From positions 1-64,000 of the forward strand of contig JBMYJR010000010.1 in assembly GCA_049594615.1 (NCBI GenBank): 64,000 bases of DNA. The letters run 5' to 3'. The stretch comes from CAXPZW01 sp049594615 (GTDB lineage Bacteria > Bacteroidota > Bacteroidia > Flavobacteriales_D > Sanyastnellaceae). Below, piece by piece: positions 43,140 to 51,044 of the stretch. Made by a program: the position numbers and the translations under genes. The stretch's first letter is position 1; the number at the start of each line of letters is the position of its first letter. Below the pieces are notes generated by a model, which ran no database searches, was not told the DNA's origin, and worked only from the letters and a program-made list of their open reading frames with translations.

Positions 43140-44093
43140 TTACTTGTATGACTGGATCTTCGCTAAACGCAAGGAGTCCTTCTGCGCAGCGGTCCAAGCG
43201 CGGCTGCCTTCGTAAATGCCTTTGGACTCCCAGTCGCCGTACATGGCATTGGGCAGGACGATGAACTGGTCTCCAAACTCCTTTTTCAGCGATGCTGCAA
43301 ACTGGCCTCGTACTGCGGTCGATTGACCGTCAAACACCTGCGAAAAATCAGAAAGGTTATCGCCCAAGTAAAGCACCACTTCGTAGTCCGCCAACACGCG
43401 GTCGCGACGGGCTTGTTTTTCGCTGGTGTCGGTTTTGAGGAAAACGTGGTCAGTATCTGCGTTGGGAAAGCCCTTTTGTTGCAGGTTCGCTACGGTTTCA
43501 TCCAACTGATTTTGATAGCGGTTGGAGATGTAAAAGACCTCCACCCCGAGGGAGTCTGCAAGGTTGAAAAAGTCCACAGCACCTGGCACCGGTTGGGCCG
43601 ATTGCTGCATGCCCCACTCCTTCCAGGCTTCTTTGGTGAATTCCTCGTCTTCCAAGATTTGCATGCCGCTGTACGGGCTGTTGTCCAAAGCGGTTTCGTC
43701 AATGTCGGTGATCACCGCAAGGGGCTTTCCAGAGGTCGAGCCTGCCTGCGTAACGCGTTCAGAAGCCAAGTTGAAGGCTTGGTAGCACAACGCCTGGTAT
43801 TCTGCAGCGTGTTGTTGGAACAGCACCGCCGATACGTTGTATTCCCGCTTGGGTTTGGCGAGGGATTCAGCAGGGGTATTTGTCCCCGATTGACCACTCA
43901 GGGTGTCGTTTTCCCCTTCTTGGAACATGCCCCAAAGTCCAGCGGCCAACAGGACCACCACGCCCAACATGAGCAACCCTATCGCGCGCAACGAACCCGA
44001 ATGAGGCTCGGCTTTTTTCTGTTCGAGGGTCCGTAAATGGGTCGCCAGCAAGGCAAGCAAGAAGGCGACGGCCAAAACGAGGTAGGTCAGCAT
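43140..44093 (-). CDS. Acid phosphatase, lipoprotein e(P4)/class C HAD family
   Basis: 317 residues from ATG 44093, supported by the promoter-like sequence just upstream. Two hydrophobic helices at the N-terminus (~3-18 and ~38-60) replace the usual lipoprotein signal. From ~100 on it is the e(P4) family: VLFQQHAAEYQALCYQAFNLA, the HAD motif VITDIDETALDNSPY (DxDxT), GAVDFFNLADSLGVEVFYISNRY, DHVFLKTDTSEKQARRDRV, LYLGDNLSDFSQVF. Such enzymes dephosphorylate nucleotides and other monoesters outside the inner membrane. The membrane-anchored rather than lipidated form is unusual. Confidence 0.88.
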   Translation of the reverse strand: MLTYLVLAVAFLLALLATHLRTLEQKKAEPHSGSLRAIGLLMLGVVVLLAAGLWGMFQEGENDTLSGQSGTNTPAESLAKPKREYNVSAVLFQQHAAEYQALCYQAFNLASERVTQAGSTSGKPLAVITDIDETALDNSPYSGMQILEDEEFTKEAWKEWGMQQSAQPVPGAVDFFNLADSLGVEVFYISNRYQNQLDETVANLQQKGFPNADTDHVFLKTDTSEKQARRDRVLADYEVVLYLGDNLSDFSQVFDGQSTAVRGQFAASLKKEFGDQFIVLPNAMYGDWESKGIYEGSRAWTAAQKDSLRLAKIQSYK

Positions 44094-44110
44094 GGGTTCG
44101 GGGTTACGTG

Positions 44111-44137
44111 CAAAATTGGGGGCGATTGCCGGTGCAA
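44111..44137 (-). promoter_or_regulatory. Promoter candidate of the acid phosphatase gene
   Basis: On the minus strand TTG (44135-44137), 16-bp spacer, then CAATTTTG (44111-44118; one change from TAnnTTTG), 17 bp before the ATG. Confidence 0.4.
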
Positions 44138-44244
44138 CCGTAGTCAAATCTAGGGGACGGCGCCCTTGCTGCGAAGCAATGCCGCGGTTTTTCAGCCAAG
44201 CAATGGTGGACAATACCACATCATGTCCCCATCACAAGCCAAGA

Positions 44245-45099
44245 TCAGTGGCGGTACGACCCATCTGGGGTCACCCTTGGCATGGGATACCTCGGATCGG
44301 TCAACAGACGGTAGATGGATGTGTCGGTGGCCGCTACTTTACCTCGGGTGTTGAGCCGCCATTCGTCACCGATTTCCTCCAAGCGGTTCGCTTGCGCACC
44401 GATCATCGAAGTGAGGGCCCAATAGAGGTATTCGATGGTTTGGCAGGAGGCGTAGTCGCAGGTTTTATCGGTGTAGGTGTACCAAGCGTCCTGCGGATAT
44501 TCCTTAGGGATGCGCTCAAAATGCCCGCCACGAGCACGATCCATCGCACGGGCCAATTCCGACCCTTCAACCTGCCCAAACACTTGGGGGTATGCCTGAG
44601 ATAGCCCGGCGTAATGGACCAGATGCAGCACTTCTTCCAGCGATGCGTCAAAGCGTCCGGTTTTGCCGCGTGACACGTAATCTGGCACAGTTTCATCGCG
44701 CCCCAAGTCTTGGCCCATGCGGCCTTTCACAAAGCTGCCCAGCAGGTCCCTTCGGGAGTTCCAGAGCACGAGGTAGGCCTTGTTTTCATGCAGTTTTTCC
44801 AGCACGTTGGGATCGTCCACCTCGCCGTCTTCGTCGTTGTCTAGGTATTGGGCCAAGACGTTGGCCGCGTGCAACAGTTTGGCGTCCTCCACCTTGGCCA
44901 CGGCATACACATCCACGCCAAAGACCACCACTTTGCGGTTGTAGTTGCGCAAGCCCGCATCTTGGTGGGCAACGATGGAAAAATTCGGATCGTTCCCCGG
45001 GTCGATGGGGGCCGACCTGCGCCAGGAAACACCCACGAGGAGCAGGGCGAGCAGTAGGCTCACCCCGAAAAGTCTATGGACAGATTTGCTTGGAATCAA
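44245..45099 (-). CDS. Membrane-anchored or secreted protein of unknown function
   Basis: 284 residues from TTG 45099, which overlaps the amine oxidase stop by four bases. A GTG at 45063 is possible but removes the positive residues before the hydrophobic stretch (LFGVSLLLALLLVGVSW). The body has a calcium-loop-like LDNDEDGEVDDPNVLEKL, a conserved-looking ASLEEVLHLVHYAGLSQAYPQVFG, and a CDYASCQTIEYLYWALTSMIGAQ segment. EEVLHLVH recalls a metal site but is not HExxH, so I do not call it a protease. Coupling to the amine oxidase suggests a joint role. Function unknown. Confidence 0.75.
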   Translation of the reverse strand: MIPSKSVHRLFGVSLLLALLLVGVSWRRSAPIDPGNDPNFSIVAHQDAGLRNYNRKVVVFGVDVYAVAKVEDAKLLHAANVLAQYLDNDEDGEVDDPNVLEKLHENKAYLVLWNSRRDLLGSFVKGRMGQDLGRDETVPDYVSRGKTGRFDASLEEVLHLVHYAGLSQAYPQVFGQVEGSELARAMDRARGGHFERIPKEYPQDAWYTYTDKTCDYASCQTIEYLYWALTSMIGAQANRLEEIGDEWRLNTRGKVAATDTSIYRLLTDPRYPMPRVTPDGSYRH

Positions 45100-46334
45100 T
45101 GCGGTGCGGATTGCCGCTGCTGCTGCAGGGCTTGGGCCGCAAGATACCCCGATTCCATGGCCGCGTTCAAGGATCCGTTGAGCAAATGGTCGCCTGCGAG
45201 CACCACCTTGTCTTGCACCAAGAAGTCCTCGGGTGCAGTGGTCATAAGCAAATCTGTGCGGTCGGGAAGGGCTTGGGGGATGAGGAAATGGTGGAGGAAG
45301 GTGGCCCGCTTCACGCCAGCAAAGCGTTTGATTTCCTTCTCGATGGTCCCGATGACTTCTTGATCGGGCTTGCCGGCGTATTTCAGTGTGGTGACCGAAA
45401 GCACGGTTTTGCCCGAAGCGATATCCGTGTACGCGTAGAGGTTGTTGGACAGTTGCCGGGGTTCGGCAAGCAGGGCAATGGTCTCATAGGGGATGTTGGT
45501 GCGGTCCACCTCGAAGTAGACGCACATGCAGGATTTCCATGAAGTAGGCTCGCCTTTGAATCCTTCAAGCAGCGGTGCGGGTGGTGCCGCGATGATCACC
45601 CCTTCGTGCGGTATGCTTTCTCCTGAAGCGAGTTGGATATGGTCACTGGTGACGCCCGAAACCTCGGTGTTGAAGCGGAATTCCGTGCGCGAAAGCTTGG
45701 CTTTGAGTTGGTTGGAAATGGCGCCGATACCGCCCTCGGGAATGGTCGCGTAGCCTTCCCCAAACATCTTGTACACGAACTCAAACATGCGGCTGGAGGT
45801 GCGCAAATCAGGCTCCAAGAATATCCCCGAAAGGAAAGGCATAAAAAAGCGGTTGATGATGCGAGGGGAGAATCCGAAGTCCTTCAAATACTGCCTGGTG
45901 GTGGTTTCCGAAGACATGAAAATGGCATCGATGGACTTGGCCTTCATGCGCTTGTTCAGCTTCAGAATCTTCAGCTTGTCGCCAATCGAGCCCACTCCAG
46001 CTAAAAGCGTGGGCAACAGCGCCTTCCAATCGCGCAGGGGATCTCCAATCAAATGCGCAGTCCCACCGGCGTATACCAACGCTCCAGAAGCCAGCTGACG
46101 CAGGTTGAGCGCCTCCATGTCCAGGTACCGCTGCGCCAACGGATAGGCACTCAACAACACTTGGAACCCCACATCCAAGTCGAACCCACCGGCCTGCACG
46201 GTTTTCACGCGCCCGCCCACCACGCCCGATCTCTCAAGCACAACAACGCGGTGGCCGGTCTGCTCCAACTCAAAAGCCGCAATCAAACCGCTGACCCCAG
46301 CGCCAATGATGTATACAGGAGGTTGTGCTTGCAC
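45096..46334 (-). CDS. FAD-dependent amine oxidase/phytoene-desaturase-like oxidoreductase
   Basis: 412 residues from GTG 46334; a TTG at 46361 would add nine residues. The FAD site is VYIIGAGVSGLIAAFELEQTGHRVVVLERSGVVGGRVKT (about 7-45), with the typical GG-R near its end. GFDLDVGFQVL and a C-terminal VVLAGDHLLNGSLNAAMESGYLAA motif are also standard for the amine-oxidase/carotenoid-desaturase superfamily. Substrate unknown. It is followed by the overlapping 44245 gene. Upstream lies an unusual C-rich gap shared with rseP. Confidence 0.88.
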   Translation of the reverse strand: MQAQPPVYIIGAGVSGLIAAFELEQTGHRVVVLERSGVVGGRVKTVQAGGFDLDVGFQVLLSAYPLAQRYLDMEALNLRQLASGALVYAGGTAHLIGDPLRDWKALLPTLLAGVGSIGDKLKILKLNKRMKAKSIDAIFMSSETTTRQYLKDFGFSPRIINRFFMPFLSGIFLEPDLRTSSRMFEFVYKMFGEGYATIPEGGIGAISNQLKAKLSRTEFRFNTEVSGVTSDHIQLASGESIPHEGVIIAAPPAPLLEGFKGEPTSWKSCMCVYFEVDRTNIPYETIALLAEPRQLSNNLYAYTDIASGKTVLSVTTLKYAGKPDQEVIGTIEKEIKRFAGVKRATFLHHFLIPQALPDRTDLLMTTAPEDFLVQDKVVLAGDHLLNGSLNAAMESGYLAAQALQQQRQSAPH

Positions 46335-46361
46335 GCTTATTTCTTTACCCCAGAAGAACAA

Positions 46362-46547
46362 CCCAACCCCACCAAGGTTCCCTCAACCCCAGCCTTCCAC
46401 TCAACCCTTGCACCAACCCCCCTGCACTTCCGCCAACCACTCTTCTATTTGCCTTCCTTAACACTCCCAACCCCAAAACCCCGCCGCGCTTTCCTCCCGC
46501 CCCACTGCAATGCCGTACTTTTACGCGCGCTTATTGCAACGCTGAAC
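46362..46547. other. G-poor, C-rich intergenic strand
   Basis: The plus strand here has very few G residues over ~140 bp, with many CCCC and CCAACC runs, so the minus strand is G-rich (runs of three to six G). This separates the divergent amine oxidase and rseP genes. No gene is visible. A near -7 element TACTTTTA at ~46516 may serve rseP. Confidence 0.7.
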
Positions 46548-47873
46548 ATGGACATTCTTATCAAAGCCGCCCAACTCATCCTCAGCCTCTCCATTTTGGT
46601 AGTGCTGCACGAGCTGGGGCACTTCATCCCCGCCAAACTGTTCAAGACCCGAGTTGAGAAGTTCTACTTGTTCTTCAACCCGTGGTTCAGCCTGTTCAAA
46701 GTCCAACGCGGCGAAACCGAGTATGGCATCGGCTGGCTGCCGCTGGGCGGGTACGTGAAGATCTCCGGCATGGTGGACGAATCCATGGACAAGGAGCAGA
46801 TGGCCCAAGAACCACAGCCTTGGGAGTTCCGCAGCAAGCCAGCCTGGCAACGCCTGATCATTATGGTGGGCGGCGTTGTGGTGAATTTGATTCTGGGCTT
46901 CCTGATCTTCTCCATGGTGCTTGGCGTTTGGGGAACCGATTATGTGAAGCCTGAAAACGTCACCTACGGCCTGCACTTCCACGACACCTTGAAAGAGAAG
47001 TACGGCTTCCAAGAAGGCGACAACCTGATTGCCATCGACGGCGTGCGGCAAGAGGCCGAGGCTGATTTTCGCCCCAAACTGCTGCTGAACGACGTGCAAA
47101 ACGTGACCGTCACACGCGGCGGCAAAGAGCTGGTGATTGACCTGCCCGGTGATTTTGGCCAGCTGCTGCTGGACAGCGGCATCAAATCTCCCTTCGGGGT
47201 GCGCGTGCCTACGGTCATCGACACGGTTGTGGTCGGGCGCATTGCTGCCGAGGCGGGATTGCTCAAGGGCGACAGCGTGGTAGGCGTCAATGAGGTAAAC
47301 AGCCCCTTTTTCGGGGACATCCGCCCAGAAATTGTCGCGTGTGCCGGCCAGGAAATCGAAGTGCGCGTGATGCGCGAAGGCCACCTGGTCAAGCTTACCA
47401 TGACCCCGGACGCGGACGGCACAGTGGGCTTCCGCCCAGTGGCCAAAATGGCACGCTTCTTCGACACCGATAAGAAAGAGTACTCCTTCCTGGAGTCCTT
47501 TGGCGCCGGCTACACCCACGCCAAAAAGGAGCTGCAGAACTACGTGATCTCTCTGAAGTTCCTGTTCACCAAATCAGGCATCCAGCAGATTGGTGGGTTC
47601 GGGACCATTGGTGGCATTTTTGACGCGCATTGGAATTGGAAGACGTTCTGGGACCGCACCGCATGGCTCTCGCTAGTATTGGCTTTCATGAACATCCTGC
47701 CCATTCCCGCGCTCGACGGAGGACACGTGTTGTTCCTGCTGGTAGAGATGATCACCGGCCGCAAGCCGTCTGACAAGTTCTTGGAGCGCGCCCAAATCGC
47801 GGGCATGGTTTTGCTGCTGAGCTTGATGCTCTACGCCAACGGTATGGATGTGGTCCGGGCCTGGTTCAGGTAG
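46548..47873 (+). CDS. rseP: Site-2 zinc metalloprotease RseP
   Basis: 441 residues from ATG 46548. An inner-membrane protease that cleaves anti-sigma factors and signal-peptide remnants. The zinc motif is HELGH in the first helix (about residues 22-26), with the second metal ligand in NILPIPALDGGHVLF (LDGGH, ~385). Two PDZ-like regions lie between (GFQEGDNLIAIDGV; GLLKGDSVVGVNEV), as in full-length RseP. GGYVKISGMVDESMD is typical of the Bacteroidota version. Upstream frame to 46053 is antisense to the amine oxidase and rejected. Confidence 0.97.
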   Translation: MDILIKAAQLILSLSILVVLHELGHFIPAKLFKTRVEKFYLFFNPWFSLFKVQRGETEYGIGWLPLGGYVKISGMVDESMDKEQMAQEPQPWEFRSKPAWQRLIIMVGGVVVNLILGFLIFSMVLGVWGTDYVKPENVTYGLHFHDTLKEKYGFQEGDNLIAIDGVRQEAEADFRPKLLLNDVQNVTVTRGGKELVIDLPGDFGQLLLDSGIKSPFGVRVPTVIDTVVVGRIAAEAGLLKGDSVVGVNEVNSPFFGDIRPEIVACAGQEIEVRVMREGHLVKLTMTPDADGTVGFRPVAKMARFFDTDKKEYSFLESFGAGYTHAKKELQNYVISLKFLFTKSGIQQIGGFGTIGGIFDAHWNWKTFWDRTAWLSLVLAFMNILPIPALDGGHVLFLLVEMITGRKPSDKFLERAQIAGMVLLLSLMLYANGMDVVRAWFR

Positions 47874-48027
47874 CCCCTTCGTTGCTTTTCTGACCCCGCC
47901 AATGCGCGAGGTTTATCGATCAGATCGGCCACGTTCGCGCATGGGTCGGAAAACCTGTCCTGCCCATCGAAGAGCCATGAAATTTCCTGCGACTGCAGGC
48001 GATGGTCTCCCACACTGTGCCCGAAGG
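47874..48027. other. Convergent intergenic gap, no gene seen
   Basis: 154 bp between the rseP and PH-protein stops. ATGGG/CCCAT can pair imperfectly near 47940-47967, but I see no convincing terminator. Confidence 0.4.
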
Positions 48028-49527
48028 CTACATCCAACTGCCCTTGAATGACTCCACGCGGTACAGCGCATAGTCGTAGAGTTCGCGGGCTTGGTCGATG
48101 GAGAGGTAACGCACCGTGCGTGAACCCCCTGCTGTAAACAGCGTCACGTGCGCCACACCGCGGTGGCGGTGAAGGAAGTTCTGGTGGATTTGAATGCGCT
48201 GAAGCTTGTGCACGTGCATCACCGTGCGCACAGTAAACGCCCAGCCGCGCTGGTACACCAACACGTGTCCGTTGCTTTCGAGCGAAACGCTGCGGTGGTA
48301 TTTGCCCGTCCACATCCACGCCAGCGCAGTGTAAGCCACCATGCAGCCGATCAGCCAAGGGTTGAATCCACCCATCAGCAACGGAAACACCAGCGGCAAT
48401 AGCACAAACCCAAAGCGTAAGTAACGCGCATATCCGTGCGGAAGCAACACCTCTGTAGGCCCTTCGTGTTGGCCCTCGAAAACCTGCTGCACAATGTGCA
48501 CGGTTTGTTCGGGGAAGACTGCCGGAATGCTGACGTTCATGGCGCCCGGCACATTCTCTTGGCTGCGGCCTTGCACAATCCGCAAGGTTTCAAACCCCGG
48601 AATACGCCGCAAGAAATTCCCCCGCCACTCCAGGAACTGCACCTTTCGCAAAGGAATGGTGTGCTCGTTGCGTTTGAGCAAACCGGCCACCACGGTGAAC
48701 GATTGGCTGCTCAGCGAGGCCTTGAGCCCGTAGTACCGCAGCACCACTTGAACAATTGAAAACAAGACCGATGCGGCCAAAAACACCAGGACTCCCACCA
48801 ACACCGTGGCCAATACAAACGCACGCGCCAGGGCCAAGGTGTCCTCGTCGATTTGGTCGATAGCCTGCTCGACCCAATTGTCGAACTGTGAGTAGGTACC
48901 CACCAAAAAACCCACCGCCACCAACCCATTGCGGATGTGGTTCTGGGTCAAGCCCACCAACAACAACCTGCCTAGCGACAACTTTACCAGCGTTTCGCTG
49001 GGTGCGGCAGGAGCTTCTGGCACAGTCTGAGGATCTTCCTCCGAGGGGGATGGAAACACGGGGCGACCGTCGGCCAAGGCGTAGTGTTGGAGGATGCGCT
49101 GCAAGGCTTGGGCCTCGCCGCGTTTGAGGGCGTGGATTTGAAGCTCCTTTTTACCAGAACCCGCCGTGTCCACCTTGACTCCGGTCAGCGACAAAATGCG
49201 CTGGACCACGTTTTGATGCAGGTGTACAGTTTGGATGCGATCAAAGGGAATGGTGATGTTTTCGCGAACAAGGACTCCTTTGGTAATGCGCAGCGCATCA
49301 CCGTCTACATGGAACAAAAAGCGTCGGTATTGCAACCACGAAAACGTGGCGTTGATCACCACTCCAGCAATTACCGCCACCCACAGGTAGGTGAAGAGTT
49401 TGGGGCTGATGGCCGCACCGGCGATCAGACCAAACAGCACGCGCACGAATTTGCGCACGTTCTCCACAAAAAAAATGATCAGCCCCAACAGCTCTTGGCG
49501 GCGGGGTGCGGCGAACGCCTCATGCAT
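48028..49527 (-). CDS. PH-domain membrane protein, YdbT-like
   Basis: 499 residues with about five to six membrane helices (for example LLGLIIFFVENVRKFVRVLFGLIAGAA; YLWVAVIAGVVINATF; ALARAFVLATVLVGVLVFLAASVLF; LRFGFVLLPLVFPLLMG). It has three bacterial PH (bPH2) segments with the RFLFHVDGDALRITKGVLVRENITIPFDRIQTVHLHQNVVQRI pattern, repeated as LSSQSFTVVAGLLKRNEHTIPLRKVQFLEWRGNFL and YHRSVSLESNGHVLVYQRGWAFTV. This is the YdbT architecture (B. subtilis YdbS-YdbT pair). It overlaps the upstream YdbS-like gene by 8 bp. Role unknown; B. subtilis homologues are linked to envelope stress. Confidence 0.88.
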   Translation of the reverse strand: MHEAFAAPRRQELLGLIIFFVENVRKFVRVLFGLIAGAAISPKLFTYLWVAVIAGVVINATFSWLQYRRFLFHVDGDALRITKGVLVRENITIPFDRIQTVHLHQNVVQRILSLTGVKVDTAGSGKKELQIHALKRGEAQALQRILQHYALADGRPVFPSPSEEDPQTVPEAPAAPSETLVKLSLGRLLLVGLTQNHIRNGLVAVGFLVGTYSQFDNWVEQAIDQIDEDTLALARAFVLATVLVGVLVFLAASVLFSIVQVVLRYYGLKASLSSQSFTVVAGLLKRNEHTIPLRKVQFLEWRGNFLRRIPGFETLRIVQGRSQENVPGAMNVSIPAVFPEQTVHIVQQVFEGQHEGPTEVLLPHGYARYLRFGFVLLPLVFPLLMGGFNPWLIGCMVAYTALAWMWTGKYHRSVSLESNGHVLVYQRGWAFTVRTVMHVHKLQRIQIHQNFLHRHRGVAHVTLFTAGGSRTVRYLSIDQARELYDYALYRVESFKGSWM

Positions 49528-50086
49528 GGTCCTGGGATTGGCCGTTCACAAAATCGCGCAGACGCACTGCCACTTCAGGGTCCAACCCTGGGATACTTAA
49601 ATCGGAAGTGGAGCCGCCAGCGGTGTAAATCTTCAACCGGTTGAGGCGAAACAGTCGCCCAAGCGGCCCTTGGGAGATTTCGCTGTGTTGGATGCGGTTG
49701 AAAGGGATGGTGGTGACCTTGCGGAACATCCAACCCGCGCGGTAGGTCAAGTCCTTGTCCCTCAGGACATAGCCGCGCATCGGGAAGCCCTTGAATTCCT
49801 CCAAGAACAATAGGCCAAACAACAGGGTCCAACTGCTGCCAAACACCATGGCCAGCCGGCGCAAAGCCATGGGGTCGGATGCTTCCAATTCGGTGAAGGA
49901 CATCAGCCATGGCACCAGCCAAGCGGCCGAGGTGACCAACGCGGCAATCACCAAACTCCACAACCGAAAGCGGTGGAAACGAGGAGGCAGTCTTTCAAAG
50001 GTGTCGGGGTCCAAGCGGGGCAAGTCCCGGGTGTCGAGTACCGGGTTTTCGAAGGGGGCGGTTGGGGTTGGCTCTTCCACAGGCAT
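49520..50086 (-). CDS. PH-domain membrane protein, YdbS-like
   Basis: 188 residues. Two membrane helices (~41-63 and ~75-98) precede one bPH2 domain: YVLRDKDLTYRAGWMFRKVTTIPFNRIQHSEISQGPLGRLFRLNRLKIYTAGGSTSDLSIPGL, the same FNRIQHSE motif used by YdbS. It precedes and overlaps the YdbT-like gene, so the two probably form one membrane complex. A -7-like GAGTTTTG is 5 bp upstream. Confidence 0.9.
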   Translation of the reverse strand: MPVEEPTPTAPFENPVLDTRDLPRLDPDTFERLPPRFHRFRLWSLVIAALVTSAAWLVPWLMSFTELEASDPMALRRLAMVFGSSWTLLFGLLFLEEFKGFPMRGYVLRDKDLTYRAGWMFRKVTTIPFNRIQHSEISQGPLGRLFRLNRLKIYTAGGSTSDLSIPGLDPEVAVRLRDFVNGQSQDHA

Positions 50087-50159
50087 GTTTGCAAAACTCA
50101 GCTCCGGCGGCGCAGGGCCCCGGGTGGTTGTGGACTAAATTACACGTCCAATGTGGCAT

Positions 50160-51041
50160 ATGAAACACTTCTTGGTTTGGGCCTGTGTGGTCCTGGTTTC
50201 GAGTTCGGTCTTTGGGCAGGACAAAACCTACTCTACCGGCATGCTCCCCTTTCAGCTCACCGACGACCAGGTAGCCGTGCTGCCCTGCCGCCCAGACATG
50301 CTGATCTGTGACTTGGACCGCGAGCTGGTCAACCGTGAAAACCGCGAACTCGCAGACATACGCGAAACCCTGCGCCAAAGCATGACCGACGCCGTAGCCG
50401 AGCAATGCATGGCGTTTGCCACCGGCCAAGTACACGAACCCTTGACCGAGCACCGCGAAGGCTACCAACAGCTATTTGGGCAGGCGAGTTACCAAGAGCT
50501 GCCCGTGCCACAATCCCAGGAGAGCCCAGAGCGTCTGCAGCGCATCAAAGCCCTGCTGGACGCCTCACAAGACGGCCCCGATGCGGGAACACGCGTGGAA
50601 CAAGGCCAGCTACGCACCTACTTTGGCAAAGGCGAAACCTTCATGCAACTGGTGCTCAGAAACGACTCTGCAGTGGCCGGCATACAGGCCCAAACCCAGT
50701 TCGATTACCTGGTGTGCATCAACGAAATAGACATTCGCGTGTTGCGCCAACACGAAGCCGAGATGGGCCAAGACTGGGACCGTCGCGTCAAGGTGCATTA
50801 CACGATCTTTGACCCGGCTGGCAAGACCGTGGCCGGAGGTGCAGCGTACAGCACTTACGCCGGCACAGAAAAAGGGATCGCACCTTTGATCCGCACCGAG
50901 TTTCCGAAGGTGGCCGCACAAATCGCGGCTGAATTGGTCAAACTTGCGCCGAACGTGACTTCTCCGGCTGTACCCGTCCCAACTACAACTCAACCCAACA
51001 AGCGCAAGGCCAACGCCAAAAACGCCGACGACGACTTTTAA
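50160..51041 (+). CDS. Secreted protein of unknown function
   Basis: 293 residues from ATG 50160 with a signal peptide (MKHFLVWACVVLVSSSVFGQ); ATG 50151 is in frame but adds only three residues. The body has two cysteines early (LPCRPDMLICDLD), a helical stretch (RENRELADIRETLRQSMTDAVAEQ) and a C-terminal beta-rich part (YLVCINEIDIRV; VHYTIFDPAGKTVAGGAAYSTYAG), ending in a basic Lys/Asn tail after a Thr/Pro linker. No family recognised. It is 3 bp upstream of the antiporter gene, so the two are probably co-transcribed. Confidence 0.75.
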   Translation: MKHFLVWACVVLVSSSVFGQDKTYSTGMLPFQLTDDQVAVLPCRPDMLICDLDRELVNRENRELADIRETLRQSMTDAVAEQCMAFATGQVHEPLTEHREGYQQLFGQASYQELPVPQSQESPERLQRIKALLDASQDGPDAGTRVEQGQLRTYFGKGETFMQLVLRNDSAVAGIQAQTQFDYLVCINEIDIRVLRQHEAEMGQDWDRRVKVHYTIFDPAGKTVAGGAAYSTYAGTEKGIAPLIRTEFPKVAAQIAAELVKLAPNVTSPAVPVPTTTQPNKRKANAKNADDDF

Positions 51042-51044
51042 TCC

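Noticed and set aside
43050..43219. A plus-strand frame reading like a lipoprotein (LRKAPLVFLLFLACGSPG...)
   Set aside because: No ATG, GTG or TTG start precedes it in frame, and its second half is antisense to the phosphatase gene.
47831..48358. Minus-strand frame crossing the rseP-PH gap
   Set aside because: Lies mostly within the PH-protein gene in another frame, with no domain and no promoter; I see no decayed gene in the gap.
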